The notes under the pieces were generated by a model that saw only the letters and a list, made by a program, of their open reading frames with translations, had not been told where the DNA came from and ran no database searches. Source: Gymnothorax reevesii (lineage: Eukaryota > Chordata > Actinopteri > Anguilliformes > Muraenidae). Taken from it: 64,000 bases of DNA. The stretch is from NCBI GenBank assembly GCA_029721435.1, contig CM056592.1, forward strand, positions 31,365,111 through 31,429,110, given 5' to 3'. This document shows positions 38,808-49,665 of this stretch, in pieces (the stretch's first letter is position 1; the number at the start of each line of letters is the position of its first letter). The translations under genes and the position numbers were made by a program.

Positions 38808-39077
38808 TAAAAAGACCTTTTGCAAGAAACCTGGCTGTTAAGAAATTATTCTGAGGGATGATGGCAGTTTTGTGTGTAAGATTGCGGAGAAGCTGAAGAT
38901 TCCTTACAAAGATCTGCTCTGTGGTGTCATGTGCCGTTCGGGACTGACCGCTACATAACATTCAATACCTCAAATAAAGTTCCAATTTATCAAAAAAACA
39001 AACGGATCAGGAGTTATTTGGTACAGTATATAAGAAGGTAATTCAGCGTTGAGTAAGCGAGTCCCTCTGTCTCTCAG

Positions 39078-39148
39078 TTGGCAGGTTGGAGGAGCGGGAG
39101 GCAGAGCTGAAGAAGGAGTATAACTCCCTGCACCAGAGGCACACGGAG
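39078..39148 (+). CDS. spag9: spag9 (JIP4) coding exon, coiled-coil part 2
   Basis: The exon starts after CTGTCTCTCAG and ends at CACACGGAG|GTGAGA. It is 71 nt: two bases completing a split Ile codon, then 23 codons. The translation GRLEEREAELKKEYNSLHQR continues with HTE and is nearly identical to the vertebrate JIP4 coiled coil (SRLEEREAELKKEYNALHQR). Acidic and basic residues alternate and Leu sits at heptad spacing, as expected for a coiled coil. It ends in phase 0. The preceding intron is 8.5 kb and the following one 3.2 kb. The 3' end of a degenerate mariner element lies about 270 bp upstream of the acceptor. Confidence 0.95.
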
Positions 39149-40504
39149 GTGAGACGCTCGGCGGAGTGAAGCGACGAGTCCTCAGGTGTCCCGTCGTGGG
39201 CCTGCATCACTGTCCCCGTCGGCAAGAGCACGGTCTGCTGCTGTGACAAAAAAATAATAAGCTGAGGTTGCACAGCAGAGCATTGGGGAAAATGACAGTT
39301 CACACATTTTATTGGATTTATGAACAGTGAGCACCATAAATCATTGGACAGTTTTTATTTTGGTTCTGTGGCCCGGCATTGAGAGTTTGGATGGATATGA
39401 TGACTGAGTTTGAGGTGCTGACTGTCAGGTGTTCATCTGTGCAGGATGGACTGTTAAGTTCTGATATCTTTTCCTCAGAAGCTGACCCCCTGCATTTTGG
39501 GTGGTGAAACACAATGTAAATTAATACAATCATCATAATTTTTAGCATTTGGTCTCTCATGCTTTGCATGCAATGATTGCTTTCAGCCTGTGACACATTA
39601 ACATCACCAAACGCTGTAACTCCTCCCTGGTGATGCTCTGCAGTCATCTTCACTTCCTGCTTGTTTCTGTCCGTCTTGCCTTCGGTTTCCTTTTCTGCAT
39701 GTAAACAGCATGTTCATTCGCTTTCAGAGTCTGAATCCGAAACAGAACCAAAATTTCAAAATGTGTCACTGGGCACTGAATTATGGTGCTCATTGTAGGC
39801 CTAAAAAGCTGTTTGTATCTTTTCACCATTTCAGTGGGGGGTTTTTTAAGCAGTGAGTCAGTGTATTCATGTTGCCATGGAAACAAAGCGCTCTTTTTTT
39901 TTTCTTTTTTTTCCCATATTGTAGTGACAAAAGAAGCCCAGAAGGTGGCAGCGATTTAAAACATTTACAGGAAGGGAATAATTGTTTTGCTTTGTGATTG
40001 GAGGAGCTCCTGTACAAAAAGATTGTGATATTAAAGGCCTGTAAACTTTCAAGCATCGAATTCAACCTCTTGAGCTACCTGTGTGCCATGCAGCTTCAAA
40101 ACTGTTCACATTGCGCCCAAGCTGGCCTGAGTATTCTGAGATGACGCATCCAGAGTGTTTAACTGCACTCTGTGGACATGGGGTTGAAATTTACTATTTA
40201 CCTCATGACACTTGCAATATTTTACCATGTGGCTAAAATGATTTGCTAACGGATGCCACCTGGAGTTTCAGGTCGCTGCATTCACTGACTCTCTCCTTAA
40301 TCCACCCTTTGTTATACTGGTGATGGTGAAAAACTACAGGCTGCTGGAGAAAGCAGGGGAGATGGGCTCGGCTCTTCACCGCTGAAGCATGTTGCGATCT
40401 GTCCTCTCCAGTCCTGTTGCTGCCTGTTCGTTAAATACTTGGTGCAACACTTGTGAAACGGAAGGAAACATTTCCCTGGCCATTTTCATGCCAATAGTGT
40501 GCTG

Positions 40505-41170
40505 TATTATATATTATATTTATACTAGCTGCTACCCGCTTTGTAGCCCATTATTTTGTCGCTTTTAGACCGCATGAGGGAGAGAAGCCGCGTCTCCAAT
40601 TGCCACTTGATTATTCTTGAATTGGAGAATGTGTTTAATCAAGGGAAACCATCAAGAATCAGCCAGGACTAATTTCTGTCAATAATTGCCGCCGAATTTT
40701 CAGGTGTAACGCCAGCCCTGCGAGTGTTCAACTGTCAACTTTGAATTTGGGAGCTGTCAAGTTCGACTAATGAGAATGCTGCATTCGTGGATGAACGCGG
40801 TGCCCTGTCAAAAGCCTGGCTTTCGTGCAGGCTCTCTTATCACTCCCTCAGCCCCATCGCAAGCAAGATGGCCTGCTCGCAGGTTACCTCAGCGCACTTT
40901 TTTAAGGACACTGCGGCTCTTGGCGGTGCAACCGGATATTGCTACGCGCATCAGGTTATATAAGTTTACCCGCTACCCAGAGTGAAATTGCCATTTTTTT
41001 TTTGCGTGCATGACCGTTTTTCAAAAATCGGGCAACGTCTAGTCCTTCCTGGTGTCCAAGTGGATATTCACACCAAATTTGGTGATAATCGGTTGAGAAA
41101 TGTAGGAGAAAAACGTGTACATACACACAGACAGACATCGACCTCAAATTTATTATAGATAGATAGAATA
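40505..41170. repeat. Unclassified interspersed repeat with retroposon-like 3' tail
   Basis: It starts near TATACTAGCTGCTACCCG and ends GACAGACATCGACCTCAAAT, then TTATTATAGATAGATAGAAT. The phrase about GGTGATAATCGGTTGAGAAA is typical of degenerate fish repeats. The short GATA tail suggests a non-LTR retroposon 3' end. No reverse transcriptase is recognisable. Confidence 0.45.
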
Positions 41171-41214
41171 TAGAAGAATAGAGGATTATAGAATAGATAT
41201 GCCGTCAAGATGTA

Positions 41215-41218
<4 letters not shown>

Positions 41219-41298
<80 letters not shown>
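41219..41298. repeat. (TA)n microsatellite
   Basis: (GT)n followed by about 36 TA dinucleotides. It can extrude as a cruciform and is probably hypervariable. Confidence 0.95.
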
Positions 41299-41299
<1 letters not shown>

Positions 41300-42396
41300 C
41301 GGTAGTTTCATTTGTTACGCAAGCTTTGTAGCCAGTCCACTCTCTGGCCAGTCTGTTTCTGATGTTGGCTATTCAGGCACAATTATTCTCAGATTTTTGA
41401 TCTGCACGCCACACATTTACTGCGCTGTCAGTTGCTAAATAGAGGATCGTACATGAGTAGGTGTGTCATATGAAAGCTATGAAAAAAGTTGAGTAGAGTT
41501 TGTATTCCTTGTGAGCTTCAGCAAGCAACAAACCTAAAATTTTGTCAACGCGTTTTATAACTGTCATATGACACGACCGAGAGTAAACGATTCTGTTAAT
41601 CAAATAACTGAATTGCGTAATTGAATAGAAAACAAATGTAATTTCTATCAGCGCCTTAATGCGAGTTCTAATTATGTTAACACTGAGCTAACTCCAACAT
41701 CGTGATACTTCGTCAATTAGAGTCATAGACATTGACGTCTGAACTAGCCATGGTTTTTAAATTCACAGTCAGCTGAGTAGCTAGCTGCCGGTAGCTCGCT
41801 AGTGAGCAAACTAATGTTACACAGTGGTTATGGGAAAGGTACAGCATGCAGGCTTAAAACTAACTGAGCTGTGAGATTGGTATTCGGCTGTCTCGGTACA
41901 GCGCTAAGCCATACGGATTTAAGCAACGTTACACTTTGTTTTCAGTTTGGCTAAATATTAAGAGTGTGATATTACGCAGAGCAGATTTATTTTATTTTTC
42001 TCCCCCAAGCTCTCGGCTAATGAAATTTTTGCCTAAGTATCGCAAGCTGGGCTCTGGGGAAAAATAGTGCAGTCATGTGATAAAGTATTTTTACCACATA
42101 TAAAGTGTCTAATGAAATCCCTGGAATTGTCGAGAACCCTCAAGTCCGCCCCAGTGAATCTCTAATCAGAAATATCCAGGCCTTTTCACTGTAACAAGTG
42201 ATGTGTGATTGAAAAATCAACTGGAAGTAGGATCTGGATTTACTGGAGCATTTTCTTTGTTGCCTGTGCAGTTTAAAAAGGCCACTGGCAGTTCAGCTGT
42301 TGTTGGATCGCTCCACTTCACCCGGCGGAGATTTGTAATGCAGATGAGTTTGGCGCGAACGCACTCATTCAGCTGGCTTTGTTGTGTTCATTTCAG

Positions 42397-42491
42397 ATGA
42401 TTCATAACTACATGGAGCACTTGGAGCGCACAAAACTGCCTCACCTGACGGGAGGGGAGGTTCCTGAAACAGCCACGCTGAGCAGAGTTCG
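42397..42491 (+). CDS. spag9: spag9 (JIP4) coding exon, coiled-coil end before MAPK-docking motif
   Basis: The acceptor is TTGTGTTCATTTCAG and the donor is GTTCG|GTAAGA. It is 95 nt: 31 codons plus two bases. It begins MIHNYMEHLERTKLPHLTGG, matching JIP4 (MIHNYMEHLERTKL...), and then diverges as this linker does among vertebrates. The leading Met is internal, not a start. The remaining CG joins G of the exon at 52107 to make Arg, the first basic residue of the MAPK-docking motif. This exon belongs only to the long isoform; the short isoform begins downstream at 46498 and skips it. Confidence 0.95.
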
Positions 42492-44334
42492 GTAAGAAAT
42501 AACCGCTTTCTGACGTGACATTTAACCCTTTCAGTACTAAAGGCACTCCACTATTTCCAAATATGATATCGGGACACACGAGTCCCAGAAACCCTTGCAT
42601 TTGGGCCAATTCCGTATTAGAGTCGCAAAAATAACGTATATTCAATGGGTAACTGATTCGTATTACTGTGTTCTAGGGCTGCACGGTTAATAGATTGCAA
42701 TTATTTTAAGCGCAGTAAAAGTATTTGCCACTTTGAGGCAGTCAGACAAGCTTGGTTATTACCTATTACCTATTTCTATGACCCATACCTAATGCGGTCA
42801 TTTGGAATGAGAACTGATTTGAAGTCCGCTAATTACCAGCGAGATTGGACAGCCTCCATCGCCTTGGCATAATTAGCTCACCTTAAATCAATTCCTGTCT
42901 ACTTTGCCTAACCTGCAATCAAGCAGTTTATTCAGCCAACTGACTAATCAAAACCAAAATGTGGCCAATAATGATCAAGAAGAGATGATGAGAAGCAGAC
43001 TTGACTGAATTTGCGGGGCAAATAAGCACAAGCTGGTCTGGAGCTGAACTCTATTTTAAATGTGTACCGTAGCCTCTACTTCTACAGAACTGGATTTTGA
43101 AGGTGCTCTCGGAGCCCGATGCATGTGCAGTGTGTAGGCTCTTCCTGCGCACACGTATGTGAATAGGTTGGAATCAGGATGTGGCTGTTTGGCCCTGGTG
43201 AGCACTTCAGAGAGCTGTGACTCAATCCCGACCGGAGCAGGCAACCCTACTGTTGTTGGCCAACTTGTGGTCGTCTGTTGCCTCGGCACATTTCCTGCTT
43301 TAAATGGTCTTATTCATCAATACCCCTTACAGTGTGCACTTTATAAATCTGCCATTGTCTTGGCCCGATTGATCATCACCTCTGCAAAGCAGGTCGTGTT
43401 CTTGCCATTGTTGGTTTGTCTGTCTATTTGTGTTCAAGGTAACTCTACAAGTAATGAACGGATATATCTGTAATTTTGTGGGTGGGTTGCTATTAAATCA
43501 CGGATGGACCCTGTTGATTTTGAACGCGATCGGTCAAACAATATGGCCGCCACTTCAGCCATCTTGAAATCCTATGTTGCAGATACCTTAAATTTCTCAA
43601 GAGCCATGTTCACTCAGCGAGATTTCGACTGTGCTGCCCTGGCGGAGGTTTGCGCTCTGTGTTCCTTGCTGTCGTGCCATCCATGGCCTGTGAGAGATCT
43701 TGTTTACATCTGTATCAAGGCAATTTTTGTCATTGCCAAGTTGCCTCTTTTCCCTGCAGTCTGTTAGTCAGCATATTTATGCTTGGATGCGAGGGCTGTA
43801 TAGTGCGCCGTATATGTTTACAGTGCATGCTGGGATACGGTGGCTGTATAGGGTCATTCCATCCCAAATCACCAAGAATGTGAGAAGTGCCACAGGTCAC
43901 TGTCTCAGAAAATTCGGTTGAAGCACAACCCAAGGAATGAATGTTTGCAAAATTTCAGGTCTGTAAGTGCAGTAGTTGCTGAGATATGGCCATTTATATT
44001 TTAAGGCATTTTTTTCCATTTTTGCGAAATGCATTTTTGACCAAATTTTGCTGCTCATTTACAGTAAAGTAATGATGCTGCAGGGTTGTAATCTCGCACA
44101 TAGGGCAGATTTTTCCTGACTTTTTCATTTCTGGCCTTATAAAAGGTATATCTTCAGTCCCTCATCTACTGACCACCCAAAATAGAGAGGAGCTGATTTT
44201 GCAAAATGATGCTGTACCTTTGCAGTACTGCAGAGGGAGAAAAGCTCATTTTCTAGATCAAGAAGCAGGAAAATGCACAAACATCCAGAGCAAAAGTTCA
44301 CAGGTGCTCCACTCTATGGGACAATGTAGAAAAA

Positions 44335-44530
44335 AGAACTAAAGTCCTCACACTGTTTTCATAGCTCCCCCAGTGAGTTTAATATCCACAATGTTTCGGC
44401 CTACGTGGCCTTCGTCAGGTGCACTTCCAAACAGGTTTGTTTGGAAGTGCACCTGACGACGGCCAAGTCGGCCGAAACGTTGAGGATATTTAACACTCTT
44501 GGGGAGCTATCAAAACAGTGTGCAGACTTT
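44335..44530. mobile_element. Head-to-head inverted repeat with CTGACGAAGGCC...GGCCGAAAC motif
   Basis: Two arms of about 92 bp face each other around GGTTT. The right arm contains TGTTTGGAAGTGCACCTGAC, CTGACGA at 44453-44459, a GGCC/GGCC stem and GAAAC, ending ACAGTGTGCAGACTTT. The left arm is its near-exact inverted copy. I recognise the motif as a frequent end of vertebrate retroelements, possibly Penelope-like, whose terminal repeats can be inverted and hammerhead-like. The family assignment is tentative. Confidence 0.6.
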
Positions 44531-45428
44531 TATTCATTTTCTAGATCTGAAATTTTTCATGATGTCTAAACTGATGTTTACGCACGTGTGCAAGCAGTCA
44601 GAAGTTTAAATTACCATTTTTTTCCAGCTCCAGTGGCTTATTTATATTTAGTACATTTTACTTTTTCCCAAAAACTAGCCCATATTTCACCACTAAAAAG
44701 TACTGGATGACAGTGACTGACGGCCTTGAAATTTTTACCATGAGGGTCAGTCAGGGTCCGGTGTTTCCATGGTGCTCTGTGCTGTGATCTGAGGCCTGTG
44801 TGCTGGGCATCGCTGTTCTCAGGAGATGCTGGTTGTTTTGCCTCTGGCATCGGTGAGAGTTTGCCAGTGCCGTGACGCAGTGCTCGAGAGCCGCAGTTCT
44901 GCAGTGTCAGTTTCTCCTGCGCACGGAGGGTTCAGTCTGAAACCGTTTGTGCTGGACGGCCTTTTCCCCCTCTCTTAATGGCTTTGGCTGTATGCACTAG
45001 CAGGAATTATTTCTTGGAGCACAACAATCTCTCTTTCAATTCATATTTGGGCTGTATATACATTTAACACAGTTATATTCCTGTCTCTCATGGAGTCTGC
45101 CTTGGACTTAGTAATAGGGGTTTTGTTTTATTGCTGTATTCAGTGCTGTAGCCTCCTTTCGGGGGTTAATAGTTTGTGTGAGAGCTCTGTCGTGCTTTAT
45201 TCTCGTTTGTAGCGCTTGCCTGTGCCGTCACAGAGGGGGGAGGAGGGTTGTGTCCCGAATCCGTCCATCTGCTTGCCAGCAGATTATTTAAATAAATCGT
45301 GATTACGGATTCTCAATCTTATGTCATTTCATTATGCAACACGATTAAATCTGGCGATTGGTGATGCATCACGTGACCTAAAGACCACATCGCAACACTG
45401 GGGAAAAATACTGTGACTGATGCAGGGG

Positions 45429-45461
<33 letters not shown>

Positions 45462-45476
45462 TGAGAGATCAGCAGG

Positions 45477-45511
<35 letters not shown>

Positions 45512-45605
45512 TGAGAGATCAGCAGGGGATCTGTATGTGATCAGCAGGGGGTGTGTGTGTGTATGTGTAAGATCAGCAGGGGATGATGTGTGTGATCAGC
45601 AGGGG

Positions 45606-45649
<44 letters not shown>

Positions 45650-45740
45650 TCAGCAGGAGATTTGTGTGTGTGTGTGTGAGATCAGCATGGGATGTGTGTG
45701 TGATCAGCAGGGTGTGTGTGTGTATGTGATCAGCAGGGGA

Positions 45741-45773
<33 letters not shown>

Positions 45774-45845
45774 TCAGCAGGAGATTTGTGTGTGTGTGTG
45801 TGTGTGTGAGATCAGCAAGGGATGTGTGTGTGAGATCAGCAGCGT
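45429..45845 (+). repeat. Compound (TG)n / GATCAGCAGGGG array
   Basis: About ten blocks of (TG)n alternate with (A)GATCAGCAGGGGAT. This is a minisatellite whose units contain a microsatellite. ORFs of alternating Cys-Val are artefacts. It lies about 250-650 bp upstream of the alternative promoter. Confidence 0.9.
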
Positions 45846-46079
45846 CCTCTGTGAGGAGGAGTGTTTGAGTCTTTAAAGCCCATGTATTGTGCAGATGTAC
45901 TTCATGTTAGTGAAACACAGGTTTCTGACAGTGTGTGTAATGGTGCCCTGCGGTTGTGAGCTGGTGTATCTCACTGCTGCGTCTGGTGAGTGACCTTTTA
46001 TCACATCTCTCTGTTCAGCACTGAGTCTAATAATCTAATCTAACTCTAATAACGCTGTCCTCTCTCTCCAGCCAATGAG

Positions 46080-46497
46080 CTGAGAGGAAAAGGAGTATTT
46101 AACTAGCCTTCTGTGTGGTGCGCCTGGTGTGGGGAAGGGAGGGAGAGAGGGAGTGAGCGAGGGGGGGCGGGGGGGACCACGCTGAAGAGCGGAGAGGAGG
46201 CAGTATTGTGCGCGTCTGTTTTGGACGGAGCGAGTGTGAGGCGGAGGTACAGAACAGGAGAGGGAGACTGTGGAATAAAAGCGATTGCGGGAAGCTCGTT
46301 ATAGCGGACACAGGGATGATGTCACCGTCCCCCTTGCTGCGGAGTCGAGCGGTGTGTTGGTTCATCGTCCGCCGTCTACGCTGACGGGATTGTTGTCGTT
46401 TTGGCGGAACTGGACCTGGCAGGCGTCGGCGCTGTCCCGGACGCCCCCTCCCCCGCCCCTCCCAGCGCTCGGAGCTCCACCATGCCAGCGCACCGCC
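46080..46497 (+). promoter_or_regulatory. spag9: Putative internal promoter and 5'UTR of the short spag9 isoform
   Basis: This is a G+C- and CpG-rich block, unlike the AT-rich introns around it, lying just upstream of the alternative first coding exon. Two AT-rich boxes could place transcription starts: TATTTAA at 46096-46102 and AATAAAA at 46274-46280. Runs of G resembling GC boxes lie near 46160-46175. The coding frame is open back to about 46285 but has no in-frame ATG before 46498. Out-of-frame ATGs lie at 46315, 46318 and 46482, so a small overlapping upstream ORF could reduce translation. The promoter role is inferred from composition and position; no transcript start is visible. Confidence 0.55.
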
Positions 46498-46658
46498 ATG
46501 AGCCCCGGCTGCATGCTGCTCTTTGTGTTCGGATTCGTCGGCGGCGCTGTGGTCATTAACTCCGCCATCCTGGTGTCTCTGTCGGTGCTGCTGCTCGTGC
46601 ACTACGGCGTGTCCACCGGCCTCCCCGCGCTCACGCAGGCGCTGCCCGCAGCCAGCAG
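46498..46658 (+). CDS. spag9: spag9 alternative first coding exon (short isoform, hydrophobic N-terminus)
   Basis: ATG in CACCGCCATGA opens 53 codons plus two bases and ends at AGCAG|GTACCG. It reads MSPGCMLLFVFGFVGGAVVI and continues with a long hydrophobic run, then HYGVSTGLPALTQALPAAS. From memory, the short human SPAG9 isoform (first described as a sperm antigen) begins with the same residues for about 35 positions. It then runs through STGVPALTQ into the shared KERPISLG sequence. The final AG plus G of the exon at 52107 gives AGG (Arg), restoring the shared frame exactly. Residues about 6-35 form one likely transmembrane or signal-anchor helix. This form lacks RH1 and the first coiled coil, so it should be membrane-tethered and unlike the motor-adaptor form. 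The frame stays open past the donor, but the C-rich sequence there is intron. Confidence 0.9.
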
Positions 46659-46809
46659 GTACCGGCGGGGGCTGTCCGGCGTCTCCTGTCTTTTTCTCCT
46701 CTCCGTTCCCCCTCTACTCTCCATTCCTCCCTCACCACTCTTTCTCTCGCTCTGTCACTCTTTTCCTTTTGCTGCCGCTTCTCTCTTTGCAGTTGTGGAC
46801 ATTTCTCTC

Positions 46810-46810
<1 letters not shown>

Positions 46811-46845
<35 letters not shown>

Positions 46846-46864
46846 CCTCCCTTTCTCTCTCTGT
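46811..46864 (+). repeat. (CT)n microsatellite
   Basis: A CT dinucleotide run in a C/T-rich stretch just downstream of the alternative first exon; intronic. Confidence 0.85.
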
Positions 46865-48210
46865 GTAAAGTACTGTCGGCCCTTGGCAGTGAGGCCTGGT
46901 TTCTGTCAGTCGGGATGGAGATCCTCTCTGTGCCCGTCGTTATAGCTCTTCACACGGGACTCGCCGTTTCGGCGCCGGCGAAGCTGCCATTTGGAGGCGT
47001 TTCAGAACGACTCCTCACCTCTGCCGATTGGAGTCGGCGCCAGCATTTGTCAGCCGTAAATATTTAACCGGAAAGAGTGTGGCTACAGTCTGCTGTCATC
47101 GTCTCCCATAACACGAGCGAGATGTCCTGCGTGTGACCTCTCTGTTGGTCGGGGCGTCGCTGCAGCTTTAGGGTTTCTGTGGTGTCATCGCTGCTGCTGC
47201 GCTTAGGTCTTCATGCCTCTGTAAACGTCAGTAAGGTCTAACGGGGGCATTTCTTTGAAAAATGAAAGTATTATAATTGTAGCAGACTATCTGTTTGTCA
47301 TTTGACAAGATATTTTCTGGATGTTAGTAAGTTGAAAATTGAGTTTAGCATGCAGCATTCATAAATGGGCAAATCAACATTCTTAGGTTCCAGTAGGAGT
47401 CTCATGCTTTAATTTGGGGATAATTTGGTCAGGTTATGGTTTCAGCCTTGACATTCGCTCCCTGATAAAGGTACGGTTACACAGGGGAACATCAGAACTC
47501 GCAGCCCTTTACGGAGTGTGAGGTAGTTTGGTGCCTTTCTGTGAGAGACTGGGCTCGGTCCTGTGAGGACATGATGAATAAGCTGCGGTCCTACTGCCAA
47601 GAGGACCTGGCACTGACCTGAGAACAGGGGAAATGGTCACATTCTGTGCTAATGTTGGTACATATGAATGACTGTTCCCTGGAGTGAAAGTGTGAGCTGG
47701 ATGATGATTGGAGGGGCTAAGTTTGGCTGAGATGTGCCTCATCTGACTGTAGTCCCGTCTGCTCATGTCCTGGTCTGATGTCAGCCTTGTGTTGGGCTCA
47801 GAGGGGCTGAGATGGGACCTGCTCTTGGATTCATCTCGGTGAGAATGGCGCAGTGAGGCTCGGGAAGTGCCTTTGTGTTCCGAATGCAAAGCAGGGTTAT
47901 TTTGGGCAACATTGCGTCAACCCTCAGGAAGAGCATTGCATTCTGGGAAATTGGTTAAAGAGGCCCAAATCACCGGCTTGGATCTCTTCATTCAGCTGAA
48001 ATGACCATGAGATGTTTGTGCACCTGATGGTCGATCAGTTTCTTCTGTATTCTGAGGTTCTGAGTGCTCTCGATTGATTGGGGAACCGGCTTTATCTGGT
48101 CCAGCTGCGGTATTGATAAATACATGGGACCGGATCTAAACATCAATACAGCAGAGGCTCTGATGCATTTCAGGTTTGGTCTTCGTTAGTGGTGTAATAT
48201 CATCACAAAT

Positions 48211-48890
48211 CTTCTCACAGGCGCATATAATGTCAGGTGTCATATACCGTCAGTAAAAAGCTTCTCACAAACGTGTATAATGTCAGGTGTCGTATACTGT
48301 TAGTACAAAGCTTCTCACAGGAGTGTATAATGTCAGGTGTCATGTACCGTCAGCACAAAGCTTCTCGCAGGCGTGTATAATGTCAAGTGTCGTATACCGT
48401 CAGTACAAAGCTTCTCGCAGGCGTGTATAATGTCAAGTGTCGTATACCGTCAGTACAAAGCTTCTCACAGGCGCGTATAATGTCAGGTGTCATATACCTT
48501 CAGTAAAAAGCTTCTCACAAACGTGTATGTCAGGTGTCGTATACTGTCAGTACAAAGCTTCTCACGGGAGTGTATAATGTCAGGTGTCGTATACAGTCTC
48601 GCAGGCCTGTATAATCTCAGGTGTGGTATTCCATCAGGCACAGGTGTGTATAATGTCAGGTGTCGTATACCGTTAGCACGAAGCTTCTCGCATGCGTGTA
48701 CAATGTCAGGTGTCGAACATTGTCTCGCAGGCGTGTATAATGTCAGGTGTTGTATAGTGTCAGACACAGGCGTGTATAATGTCAGGTGTTGTATAGCGTC
48801 AGACACAGGCGTGTGTAATGTCAGGTGTTGTATAGCGTCAGACACAGGCGTGTATAATGTCAGGTGTCGTATACAGTCAGACACATTGCC
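48211..48890 (+). repeat. 50-bp and derived 40-bp minisatellite
   Basis: The units begin CTTCTCACAGGCGTGTATAA, then TGTCAGGTGTCGTATACCGT, then CAGTACAAAG. The first six are 50 bp. Later units are shortened and end as 39-40-bp copies (GTATAGCGTCAGACACAGGC). ORFs on both strands are by-products. It is unrelated in sequence to the array at 52240. Confidence 0.92.
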
Positions 48891-49665
48891 CTGGCACTTA
48901 GAGCACTGGTTGTTGCAAATGTACACTTTGGTAGCATTAGCTGCTAGTTAGCTGTATAACACAACGAACAAACACCGATGTAAGTGCATAAATATTCTTC
49001 ATATCTCATTGGCTGCATTGAATTAAAAGGTTAAGGGAAACTTCAGTCTTTGGGTCTCCTTTAAATCCACTCCTCAAACATTACTATTAATACGTGACGT
49101 CCTTAATTCCGTATGAAACCAAGTGCTCCAATTCTTTTGGCAACTGATATGTGCCGCTAATAAAAAAACCCAACTACAACCGTGTCTTAAACATTGGCTC
49201 TGCCTTGACAACACCAAAAAGATCCCATTAAAGCACTGTTATCTTTAATCAAATTCCTCTTCAACAACGTAAATTATTTCTTAAATTAGCAGAAGGTAAA
49301 TGATTCTTATTTTAATTCTGAATATTAAATGAACTTAAGCAACATGACTGCTTGTGATGGCAGCTACATTAACCTTAAGGGAAAACTTAAGTGAAAAGCT
49401 AGTCTTGGAGTTTAAGGGCAGCCCAACCCTGGTCGCCCACCCTTGCTGGTGCTGGGTGCTTATTATGAGCTGAACACAGTCAGCAGGTTTGGCTCTGTTG
49501 TGTTGCGTGGAGCGGCAGCGACATACGCTTGCATGTCATAGGGCGAGAGCAGAACCTGAGCTGTGCGGGAACAGGAGGAAGGCGATGGAGGGAAGGAGAG
49601 TGCTGACGCACCCGCTGTTCATCCTTCACTGCAGACTACCGGCCAGAGGGAGTTATTTCCATTAA

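Larger units (their letters stand above)
30555..39077 (+). other. spag9: spag9 intron, 8.5 kb
   Basis: GTGAGT donor and CTCTCAG acceptor, phase 1. It contains microsatellites, the element at 31027, the 25-bp minisatellite, the hAT element with its foldback and the nested Tc1/mariner pair. About 32150-33770 and 34810-36030 hold no further feature I can support, except a CCGTCCGTCCG simple run near 33000. Confidence 0.9.
39149..42396 (+). other. spag9: spag9 intron, 3.2 kb
   Basis: GTGAGA donor and TTTCAG acceptor, phase 0. It contains the unclassified repeat at 40505-41170 and the TA microsatellite. Nothing else was recognised in 39150-40500 or 41300-42396. Confidence 0.9.

Noticed and set aside
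45483..45773. Cys-Val repeat ORF
   Set aside because: Translation of TG dinucleotide blocks.
46099..46602. 167-residue minus-strand ORF over the promoter
   Set aside because: It is the antisense shadow of the CpG-rich promoter and first exon, low-complexity with no domain.
46285..47067. 260-residue ORF spanning the alternative first exon
   Set aside because: Only 46498-46658 is supported. The frame upstream has no in-frame ATG, and downstream of the GTACCG donor it runs into a CT-rich intron.
48483..48951. Complementary ORFs of 147 and 154 residues with periodic sequence
   Set aside because: Both come from the 50/40-bp minisatellite at 48211-48890.
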